From Streptomyces mirabilis (GTDB lineage Bacteria; Actinomycetota; Actinomycetes; Streptomycetales; Streptomycetaceae): a DNA stretch of 64,000 nt. The notes beneath the pieces are model-generated. The model had not been told where the DNA came from, did no database searches, and saw only the letters and a program-made list of their open reading frames with translations. Below, in pieces: positions 54,913 through 62,175 of this stretch. Position 1 is the first letter of the stretch. Every line of letters starts with the position of its first letter. A program made the position numbers and the translations under genes. The stretch spans positions 9,176,001 to 9,240,000 of the forward strand of contig NZ_JBCJKP010000001.1 in assembly GCF_039503195.1 (NCBI RefSeq). The letters run 5' to 3'.

Positions 54913-56733
54913 ATGGTTGATCGGGGAGCGAGCGCCCTGTCACTCCCGGACGACTGGCCCGCCCACCCGGATCCGATCCTGGCGCTCAACCGCATGGGCA
55001 GTTTCGAATGGGACCTGGACTCCGGTCTGATGCAGATGGACGCCCAGGCCCACGAAGTCTTCGACGTGCGTCCCGAGGAGTACGACGGCCGCCCCGAGAC
55101 CCTGTCCCTGCGGGTGCCCGCGACCGAGGGGATCCGTCTCGACACGCTGGTCTCGCACGCCCTCAAGGACGGCAGCGAGAACTACGGCGCCTACTTCCGC
55201 ATCCGCTGCCGCGACGGCTCGCTGCGCTGGACCCACACCCAGGGCTACATCCGCCGCGACGGGACGGGCCGGCCGCGCCGGATCATCGGTATCGTCCGCG
55301 ACGCCACGCAGGAGCTCGGCGAGAGCGCGGCGCGCCGCGAACAGGCGGCCCAGGACGAGGCGCGGCGCCAGCAGACGAACGTCGTGCAGATCACCACGGC
55401 CGCCCTCGCCCACGCCCGTACCGTCCAGGACGTCATCGACGTCCTCAAGGACTCCCACGGCCTCACCCACCTCGGCGCGACGAGCCTGGTCATGGGCCTG
55501 GTCGAGGCCGGACGCATACGGCTGGTCGCCGAGGGCCCCGAGGGCAGCTTCGTCCCCGGCACCATGGTCACCCGCATCGACGAGCAGTACCCGATGAGCG
55601 AGGCCGTACGCACCCTCGCCCCGCGCTTCATCGAGTCGCCCGAGGACTTCGCCGACTCGTATCCGCTCCTGTGGCCGCACATCACCGACCTCAAGATCAC
55701 CTCGGCCGCCTACCTGCCGCTCATCGCGCAGGCCCGCCCCATCGGCGCGATGGGACTGCTCTACAACGACCGGCGCGGCTTCTCGTCGGAGGAGCGCAAC
55801 GTCCTCGTCGCGCTCGGCAGCAGCATCGCCCAGAGCCTCCAGCGGGCCATGTTCTACGAGCAGGAGAAGGATCTCGCGCAGGGCCTCCAGCAGGCCATGC
55901 TGCCGCGCTCCATACCCAGCGTGCCCGGCGCCGACATCGCCGTCCGCTACCGTTCCGCCTCCCTCGGCAGGGACATAGGCGGCGACTGGTACGACGTGAT
56001 CCCGCTGCCCGGCGGTCGCGTCGGCGCCGTCATCGGGGACGTCCAGGGCCACGACACCCACGCCGCCGCCGTCATGGGCCAGTTGCGGATCGTGCTGCGG
56101 GCCTACGCCGCCGAGGGACACACCCCCGCCACCGTGATGGCCCGCGCCTCGGTCTTCCTGCACGAACTCGACACCGACCGCTTCGCGACCTGCCTGTACG
56201 CGGAGGCCGACCTGTCCACCGGAGTCGTCCAGCTGGTGCGGGCCGGCCACATCGACCCGGTGATCCGGCAGAACGACGGCACCTGCCGCAGGCAGTCCGT
56301 CGCGGGGGGCCTGCCGCTGGGTCTGTCCGCCTTGTTCGGGCGCCTCGAATACCCCGTCGACACGGTCGAACTGGACCCCGGACAGACCCTGGTGCTGTGC
56401 ACCGACGGCCTGGTCGAGCAGCCCGGCGTCGACCTCGACGAGGGCATGCACACCCTCATGGAGCTGATCTGCTCGGGCCCGGACGACGTACGCGACCTCG
56501 CCGACCGGCTCATCGACGTGGCCGAGGAACGCGGCGGCGACGACGACGTGGCCCTGCTGGCGCTGCGCCGCCGGGGCCCCGGGCCCCAGCAGTCCGGCGG
56601 GCGGCTCCAGCACCATGTCGCCCCCGGCGACCCCGAGGCGCTCACCGAGGCCCGGCACATGATCCGGGCCGCGGTCCGCGCCTGGGGCGGGGAGAGCGCG
56701 CCGACGAGGTCGAACTGGTCGCCGACGAGCTGA
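54913..56733 (+). CDS. PAS-GAF-SpoIIE (PP2C) protein phosphatase; 3' kinase domain lost by frameshift
   Basis: A 606-residue product. Residues ~25-140 are a PAS domain (GSFEWDLDSGLMQMDAQAHEVF; RCRDGSLRWTHTQGYI), ~165-320 a GAF domain, and ~330-555 a SpoIIE-type PP2C phosphatase (LAQGLQQAMLPRSIP, GGDWYDVIPLPGG, VIGDVQGHD, GGDDDVALLAL). Such proteins dephosphorylate anti-anti-sigma factors. Family members with this layout usually end in an RsbW-like HATPase domain. Here that domain continues in another frame after about base 56700: one G appears missing in AGCGCGCCGACGAG, where AGCGCGGCCGACGAG would restore it. The frame therefore runs into noise and stops at 56733. Confidence 0.82.
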   Translation: MVDRGASALSLPDDWPAHPDPILALNRMGSFEWDLDSGLMQMDAQAHEVFDVRPEEYDGRPETLSLRVPATEGIRLDTLVSHALKDGSENYGAYFRIRCRDGSLRWTHTQGYIRRDGTGRPRRIIGIVRDATQELGESAARREQAAQDEARRQQTNVVQITTAALAHARTVQDVIDVLKDSHGLTHLGATSLVMGLVEAGRIRLVAEGPEGSFVPGTMVTRIDEQYPMSEAVRTLAPRFIESPEDFADSYPLLWPHITDLKITSAAYLPLIAQARPIGAMGLLYNDRRGFSSEERNVLVALGSSIAQSLQRAMFYEQEKDLAQGLQQAMLPRSIPSVPGADIAVRYRSASLGRDIGGDWYDVIPLPGGRVGAVIGDVQGHDTHAAAVMGQLRIVLRAYAAEGHTPATVMARASVFLHELDTDRFATCLYAEADLSTGVVQLVRAGHIDPVIRQNDGTCRRQSVAGGLPLGLSALFGRLEYPVDTVELDPGQTLVLCTDGLVEQPGVDLDEGMHTLMELICSGPDDVRDLADRLIDVAEERGGDDDVALLALRRRGPGPQQSGGRLQHHVAPGDPEALTEARHMIRAAVRAWGGESAPTRSNWSPTS

Positions 56734-56987
56734 TCACCAACGCCCTCATGCACACCGAAGGCGCCGCGATCGTCACCCTGCGGGTCCTGAGCGGCCCGGG
56801 CCGTCGGCTGCGCGCCGAGGTCGAGGACTCCTCCAGCGCCCTGCCGCGCCGCCGTGAGGCGGGTGTGTCCGGCGTCTCCGGCCGCGGACTCCTCCTGGTC
56901 GACCGCCTCGCCGACGTGTGGGGCGTGGAGGCGCGCGGCGGCGGCAAGTGCGTGTGGTGCGAGTTCCTGGTCCCGGAACGGGGCTGA
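56697..56987 (+). pseudogene. Frame-shifted HATPase_c (RsbW-like) domain of the SpoIIE phosphatase
   Basis: Reading from about 56700 in the next frame gives DEVELVADELITNALMHTEG, the N-box of anti-sigma-type histidine-kinase ATPases. GRGLLLVDRLADVWGVE, the G-box region, and a natural C-terminus WCEFLVPERG with TGA at 56985-56987 follow. There is no start codon or RBS of its own, so it is the displaced 3' end of the gene at 54913. The whole restored protein would be about 691 residues. Confidence 0.8.
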
Positions 56988-57074
56988 CCGGGTGTCGCGG
57001 GGGACCGGCCGCCGTTACCTCAGAAGGCGGGCGGTTCGGCTGGTGTTGTCGGTGGGGGGTGGCACTCTGGAGCC

Positions 57075-57935
57075 ATGCCGGAACTGCCAGAGGTCGAAGC
57101 GCTCAAGGACTTCCTGGCCGACCATCTCGTCGGCCGCGAGGTCGTGCGCGTGCTGCCCGTCGCCATCAGTGTCCTGAAGACCTACGACCCGCCCGTCTCC
57201 GCCTTCGAGGGCCGTGAGGTGACCGCCGTGCGCCGGCACGGCAAGTTCCTCGACATCGAGGCCGACGGGCTGCACTTCGTGACCCACCTGGCCCGCGCGG
57301 GCTGGCTGCACTGGAGGGACACGCTGCCCGACGGCCCGCCCCGGCCCGGCAAGGGCCCGCTCGCGCTGCGTGTCGCCCTGGAGACCGGCGAGGGCTTCGA
57401 CCTCACCGAGGCCGGCACACAGAAGAGACTCGCGGTGTACGTCGTCCGGGACCCGGCGGAGATCCCCGGCGTGGCGCGCCTCGGCCCCGACCCGCTCGCC
57501 GCCGACTTCGACGAGGCACGGTTCGCCCGGCTGCTCGCGGGTGAGCGCCGCCAGCTCAAGGGCGCACTCCGGGACCAGAGCCTGATCGCCGGTGTGGGAA
57601 ACGCGTACAGCGACGAGATCCTGCACGCCGCCAGGATGTCCCCCTTCAAGCTGGCCGCCTCACTGACCCCCGAGGAGACGACCCGTCTCTACGAGGCGCT
57701 GCGCTCCACGCTCACCGAGGCCGTGGAGCGCTCCCACGGTCTGGCCGCGGGGCGCCTCAAGGCGGAGAAGAAGAGCGGGCTGCGGGTGCACGGCAGAGCG
57801 GGCGAGCCCTGTCCGGTGTGCGGCGACACCATCCGCGAGGTCTCCTTCAGCGACTCCTCGCTGCAGTACTGCCCGACCTGCCAGACGGGAGGCAGGCCAC
57901 TCGCGGACCGCCGGTTGTCCCGGCTGCTCAAATAG
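57075..57935 (+). CDS. Fpg/Nei-family DNA glycosylase
   Basis: A 286-residue base-excision-repair enzyme. After Met removal the N-terminal PELPEVE supplies the catalytic Pro and Glu; RRHGKFLDI holds the beta-hairpin Lys; QSLIAGVGNAYSDEILHAARMSP is the helix-two-turn-helix, and the C-terminal zinc finger has CPVC and CPTC. It removes oxidised bases and nicks the abasic site. The gene is monocistronic, convergent with the anti-sigma gene. Confidence 0.93.
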   Translation: MPELPEVEALKDFLADHLVGREVVRVLPVAISVLKTYDPPVSAFEGREVTAVRRHGKFLDIEADGLHFVTHLARAGWLHWRDTLPDGPPRPGKGPLALRVALETGEGFDLTEAGTQKRLAVYVVRDPAEIPGVARLGPDPLAADFDEARFARLLAGERRQLKGALRDQSLIAGVGNAYSDEILHAARMSPFKLAASLTPEETTRLYEALRSTLTEAVERSHGLAAGRLKAEKKSGLRVHGRAGEPCPVCGDTIREVSFSDSSLQYCPTCQTGGRPLADRRLSRLLK

Positions 57936-57963
57936 CCCGGGAGCAGCGGGGAACGGCCCGGGA

Positions 57964-58620
57964 TCAGTGGGGCGTGACGGTCACCAGGTGCTTGCCGTCC
58001 GTCGTACGCACCTCGAACCGGCTGATCTCGTCGGACTTGAGCGCGGCGCCGCCCTGCAGGGTGGTCGCCTCGCCGTTGTGCGCGGGCACCATCCAACTCG
58101 TCACCGTCTGCTGCGAACCGTCCTTGCCGATGGCGACGAGCTGACAGGGGCGCGGGCCCCCGGTGTCCTTGACCTCGACCTCGACCTGGCTGCCCCAGAT
58201 GCGGTCCGCGGTGGTGACCTTGGCCCACACGCCGGTCTGCGCGTCCGTCGACGCGACCGCGGCCGTCTGTGACCCGGAACCGTGCGACGTGACCATCGCG
58301 AGCGACGGACCGCCCACCGCGAGCACCACGGCGGCGGCCACCGCGTACAACCAGCGCCTGCGCCCGGCCCGGTGCCGGGTCGCCACCTCACTGAGGAGTT
58401 TGTCCATCAGGCGCGGCCCGGGGGCGGCGAAGGGGTGCACGGAGCGTGGGGTGGCATGCCGGTACAGCATCAGCTGTCGCGTGGCGGGCCTGAACTCACT
58501 CACGTGCGCCGCGCACTGGGGGCACTCCATGAGGTGATCCTCGAAGCGGAACGCCTCCGCCTCGTCCAGCACGCCGAGCGCGTAGGCGCCGACGTCGCGA
58601 TGCCGTTCCAGGGACCTCAT
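57964..58620 (-). CDS. Zinc-finger anti-sigma factor (ZAS/RskA-like), single-pass membrane protein
   Basis: About 218 residues from ATG 58620. The N-terminal cytoplasmic zinc-binding domain is HRDVGAYALGVLDEAEAFRFEDHLMECPQC, with the H-x3-C-x2-C motif. A membrane helix RRWLYAVAAAVVLAVGGPSLAMV follows at ~90-112, then an extracytoplasmic RskA-type domain. It should hold the ECF sigma factor encoded at 59523-60061 at the membrane. ATG 58620 fits the family N-terminus; longer forms from GTG 58680 or TTG 58710 cannot be excluded. Confidence 0.87.
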   Translation of the reverse strand: MRSLERHRDVGAYALGVLDEAEAFRFEDHLMECPQCAAHVSEFRPATRQLMLYRHATPRSVHPFAAPGPRLMDKLLSEVATRHRAGRRRWLYAVAAAVVLAVGGPSLAMVTSHGSGSQTAAVASTDAQTGVWAKVTTADRIWGSQVEVEVKDTGGPRPCQLVAIGKDGSQQTVTSWMVPAHNGEATTLQGGAALKSDEISRFEVRTTDGKHLVTVTPH

Positions 58621-58855
58621 ACCGAATACCGAATCCTCGTGGCGATGGTGCGGGGTGGGAGTGGTGTTGCTGTTGCCCACGGGTACGCACCAGACCGTCG
58701 AATCACTCAAGACTCGTTCGGAATCGCGGCCAAGACATTCGGAGCGGGTGGGCTCGCGGATTGGTGCGAGCCCGAAAAAAGTTGTGCGGAAAACTTGTTT
58801 GGCGGAGTGCGGAGCCCTGAACAGGGGTTACCGGCGGTCCGCCCGGTCGTGGCGA

Positions 58856-59371
58856 TCAGAAGAGATGGATCGCCAGATGTCCCAGGGGCAGACCCAGTCG
58901 CCAGGCCGGTGTCCACACCTTCGGACCGTCGTCCTCGCCCGGGATCGGCCCGCCTCCGGGCACGGCGTCCAGGTCCGGCGCGAGCAGTTCGGTCTCCTCC
59001 AGCCAGCGCCAGGCCGCCGTCGCCAGTTCCAGGTCCGGGGCGGGGCCGCCGGACTCGACCGCCTCGGCCGCGCGCCGCGCCATGTGCTCGCGCACCCAGT
59101 CCTGCCACGGCTGGTCGTACGCCGTCAGCGAGAGCCAGGTCTCCAACTGCGAGACGACCCGGATGCCCGAGAGCTCGCCGTCGGTGTCCGAGAGGAAGAT
59201 GGTCAGTGCCAGGGCGTCACGCCCGGCGCGGAACTCGAAGGACGTGGGCGGCATCAGGTCGCCGGTCCGCAGCAGCTCGTCGGCGATGTACTCGGCGTAC
59301 AACCACGCCATGGGGACGGTGAGTTCCCCACCGCCGGTGCCGTCCGTGCTCTCTTGGCCTCTGTGCAGCAT
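58856..59371 (-). CDS. Hypothetical protein between anti-sigma and sigma genes
   Basis: A 171-residue acidic protein without signal peptide or membrane segments. It contains WLYAEYIADELLRTGDLMPPTSFEF and LTIFLSDTDGELSGIRVVSQLETWLSLTAYDQPWQDWVREHMARR. A purine-rich GGAGGAAGGCAGGAAGGG lies immediately before ATG 59371, a strong RBS region. It sits between the anti-sigma gene and the sigma gene on the same strand, so it may belong to the same regulatory unit. I do not recognise a family. Confidence 0.7.
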   Translation of the reverse strand: MLHRGQESTDGTGGGELTVPMAWLYAEYIADELLRTGDLMPPTSFEFRAGRDALALTIFLSDTDGELSGIRVVSQLETWLSLTAYDQPWQDWVREHMARRAAEAVESGGPAPDLELATAAWRWLEETELLAPDLDAVPGGGPIPGEDDGPKVWTPAWRLGLPLGHLAIHLF

Positions 59372-59522
59372 CCCTTCCTGCCTTCCTCCGGTTTGCGTGC
59401 GCGTCGCCCGATCCCGAGCCCTTGGGGGTTTCCCCCGATCCGGAACACGGATGAGGACAGCTGATTGCTCAACCATGGTCCTCAGCAAGGCGCTTTACGG
59501 AGGTTTGACTCGGCCTTCGGTT

Positions 59523-60061
59523 TCACCGCAGGTCGGCCGCGTATCCCGGAAGAACCCGGCGCAGGGCGCGCAGCGCGTAGTACGCACGAGACTTCACGGT
59601 ACCGGGCGGAATTCCGAGCGCTGCGGCGGCCTCCGCCACACTCGCCCCCTGGAAGTACACCAGCACCAGGACTTCACGATGCTCGGGAGTGAGTGTCTTC
59701 ACAGCCTCCCGCACATCGAGCGTCGCCGCCGACCTTTCGGCGTGATCCGCGCAGACCCGCGCGCTTTCCAGCACCGCGTCCCCGACCTCCGGCGGACGCG
59801 CCTGGCGGGCCCGCCGCGCATCGATCGCGAGCCGCCGTCCCACGGTGAGCAGCCAGGGACGTACGGAGTCGAAGTCGTCGGCGCGCAGCGCCTCGGGGTG
59901 CTGCCAGGCGCGGACGAGCGTCTCCTGCAGCAGATCCTCGGCGCGTTGGCGGTCGCCGTCGGAGAGCCGCAGGAGCAGGGCGAAGAGGGCCGGCCGTGCT
60001 CGCGCTGCAGCGCGGCCAACTCGTGTTCGGCGGTCGTCTTGGTGGTGGTTCCGGCCGTCAT
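59523..60061 (-). pseudogene. ECF RNA polymerase sigma factor, split by a one-base deletion
   Basis: From ATG 60061 the frame begins MTAGTTTKTTAEHELAALQREHG, then becomes nonsense. From about base 59990 onward the sigma-2 region resumes in another frame: LFALLLRLSDGDRQRAEDLL, QETLVRAWQHPEALR, then sigma-4 LTPEHREVLVLVYFQGASVAEAAAALGIPPGTVKSRAYYALRALR to the stop at 59523. Restoring one C in GGCCGGCCCTC (to GGCCCGGCCCTC on the coding strand) joins both parts into a normal ~180-residue ECF sigma factor. The zinc anti-sigma gene is downstream. Either the gene is dead here, or the base is a sequencing error. Confidence 0.82.
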
Positions 60062-60302
60062 GGCGTGTATGCCAGCGGGTGCCGCTCTGCTGGGACAGGC
60101 CCGGGGCACGGGTCTGCGGTGGGCGGTCGATGCCGTCGGTGAACGGCGCGGTGAACGGTTCAGCGGGGCCCGGTGGCGCCCCGACGGGCGGTTCCCCGAG
60201 GGCCGGACGGGCTACGGATGCGCGTCGCTCCTTGACTCCCTTCTTTCGATTGGATGGATTTGATCCACTTCCTACTTAAATATGACCGTATCGAGGCTGG
60301 GC

Positions 60303-61457
60303 ATGATCACACGTAGTCGACTGGCCGCCATCGCTCTCGCGGCCGTACTTGTCGTGGGTGCCGGCTGCCGGGCCGACCAGGAGCCGTCGGCCCGGAGCAC
60401 GGGGCACCCCGGCGCGCCCCTCACCCCCCACGGCTTCACCCTCGTCGCGTCCGGCGACGTGCTGGCGCACACCTCGGTCACCGAGCGGGCGAACGCCGAC
60501 GCGGGCGGCACCGGTTACGACTTCCTGCCGATGTTCGAAGGGGTGAAACCCCTGGTCTCCAGTGCCGACCTGGCGATCTGTCACATGGAGACCGTGTACG
60601 GATCCGACGGCGACCACACCGGCAACCCGGCCTTCAAGATTCCACCGCAGGTGGCCGACGGGCTCGCCGCGACCGGGTACGACGCCTGCTCCACCGCCTC
60701 CAACCACTCCCTGGACGACGGCGCCGCGGGCGTACGGCGCACCCTGGACGCCCTCGACCTCGCCGGCGTACGGCACGCGGGATCAGCGCGCACGGCGCAG
60801 GAGGCGTATGTGCCCACCCTCCTGCGCGCGGGCAGCGCGATGGTCGCCCACCTCGCCTACACCTACGGCACGGACGGCTTCCCGATGCCCCAGGGGCAGC
60901 CCTGGAGCGTCAACCTCATCGACCGCGACCGGATCCTCGCGGACGCCCGGGCCGCCAGGAAGGCGGGCGCCGACGTGGTCGTCGTGTCCCTGCACTGGGG
61001 CACCGAATGGCAGGAACAGCCCAACACCCAGCAGATGACGCTGAGCCGGGAGCTCACCGCCTCGCGCACGAACGGGCGGCCCGACATCGACCTGATCCTC
61101 GGCACGCACGCGCGTGTCCCGCAGGCCTACGAGAAGGTCAACGGCACGTGGGTCGTCTACGGGATGGGCGACCAGGTCGCGGGGGAGATGTTCAACCGCC
61201 AAGGCCTCCAGGACTCCCGGGGCAACGAGAGCACCCTCGCCCGCTTCACCTTCGCCCCGCCCGCGCGCCAGGGAGACCGCTGGGAGGTCACGAAGGCGGA
61301 GTTCGTACCGCAGCTGTTCGACATCGACGCCGGGCGGGTCGTCGACATCAACGCGGCTCTGGCCCAGGGCGCCGACCTGGCCGGCGTACGCGACCGCATC
61401 CGTGACGTGGTGCTCAGCCGCGGCGCGGCCCACGACGGCCTGATGATGGCGCAGTAG
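60303..61457 (+). CDS. CapA-family (PgsA-like) lipoprotein
   Basis: A 384-residue lipoprotein (signal LAAIALAAVLVVGAGC, Cys near residue 22) with the CapA/PgsA metallophosphatase-like fold: VASGDVLAHT, DLAICHMETVYG, TASNHSLDDG, VVVSLHWGTEWQE and DLILGTHARVPQAYEKVNGTWVVYGMGD. These five blocks supply metal ligands (Asp, Glu, Asn-His, His, His). Relatives act in poly-gamma-glutamate capsule synthesis, but no pgs/cap genes are near, so the role is open. GAGG lies 6 bases before ATG 60303, preferred over ATG 60282. Confidence 0.87.
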   Translation: MITRSRLAAIALAAVLVVGAGCRADQEPSARSTGHPGAPLTPHGFTLVASGDVLAHTSVTERANADAGGTGYDFLPMFEGVKPLVSSADLAICHMETVYGSDGDHTGNPAFKIPPQVADGLAATGYDACSTASNHSLDDGAAGVRRTLDALDLAGVRHAGSARTAQEAYVPTLLRAGSAMVAHLAYTYGTDGFPMPQGQPWSVNLIDRDRILADARAARKAGADVVVVSLHWGTEWQEQPNTQQMTLSRELTASRTNGRPDIDLILGTHARVPQAYEKVNGTWVVYGMGDQVAGEMFNRQGLQDSRGNESTLARFTFAPPARQGDRWEVTKAEFVPQLFDIDAGRVVDINAALAQGADLAGVRDRIRDVVLSRGAAHDGLMMAQ

Positions 61458-61494
61458 GACCCACGGAGTTCACGGAGCCATGGGGCCCAAGGAA

Positions 61495-61520
61495 CCCACG
61501 GGGCCTATGCGGTCCGTGGG
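61495..61520. terminator. Possible hairpin between the CapA gene and the USP gene
   Basis: CCCACGG (61495-61501) and CCGTGGG (61514-61520) form a 7-bp stem with a 12-base loop in the gap between convergent genes. Related CCCACGGA copies nearby offer alternative pairings. Confidence 0.4.
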
Positions 61521-61522
61521 AT

Positions 61523-61987
61523 CTAGGGGACGACCGTGACCGGCCAGCGGCCCGCCTTCACCAGCCGGATCGCCACCGACCCGATGATCCGGTGCCCCGC
61601 CTGCTCGGAGGCACCGACCACCACGGCGTCCGCCTTGAGCTCGTCCGCGGCCGTCACCAGACCGTTGTAGGGATCGCCGCGGAAGGTGTGGAACTCCCAG
61701 CGCACCGCGAATATGTCCTTGACCCGCTCGGTGGCGTCCCGGATCTGCGCGACGAGGTCCTCGGCGATCTGGTCGGTCGTCTCGGCGACCGGCGCCCCGA
61801 GTGCCGCTCCGGCGGCCATGACGGGCTGCACGTACACGAGGGCGAGCAGCGAGTGCTGCCGCCTGGCCAGCCCGCCGGCGTAGGACGCAGCGCGCAGCGA
61901 CGAGTCGGAGCCGTCCACGCCGACGACAATGACCTTGGGACCGTCCGTGCCACGCTCGAACCGGTGCGAGGGTTGCTGTTCCGCCAC
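61523..61987 (-). CDS. Universal stress protein (UspA family)
   Basis: A 154-residue single-domain USP: VIVVGVDGSDSSLRAASYAGGLAR at the N-terminus (ATP-binding Asp of VDGS), then DAVVVGASEQAGHRIIGSVAIRLVKAGRWPVTVVP, in which the G-x2-G-x(n)-G-S/T nucleotide motif is partly kept (GASEQAGHRIIGSVA). It probably binds ATP and responds to stress. GTG 61987 gives the usual short N-terminus; an ATG at 62047 would add ~20 residues without an RBS. Convergent with the CapA gene. Confidence 0.85.
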   Translation of the reverse strand: MAEQQPSHRFERGTDGPKVIVVGVDGSDSSLRAASYAGGLARRQHSLLALVYVQPVMAAGAALGAPVAETTDQIAEDLVAQIRDATERVKDIFAVRWEFHTFRGDPYNGLVTAADELKADAVVVGASEQAGHRIIGSVAIRLVKAGRWPVTVVP

Positions 61988-62175
61988 ACCACCGAGGCTA
62001 TCGGAAGCCGCAGGTCGGGAGCAGGGCGGCCCTGCTGCGTCCCGCATGCGACGGAACGGGTGAAGTGTCCGCCGCCACGGCCCGCCAGGACCCGCCGCGA
62101 CCGCCGTCCGCGTCGGCGACGAGCGGCCCGGCGCTCGACGGGCGCCTGCGGCCGGGGCTTCCTAGAGTCGACATC

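Noticed and set aside
58751..58772. Hairpin GGCTCGC...GCGAGCC as terminator upstream of the anti-sigma gene
   Set aside because: It is followed by an A-run, not a T-run, on the plus strand, and it lies in a promoter-side region; more likely incidental.
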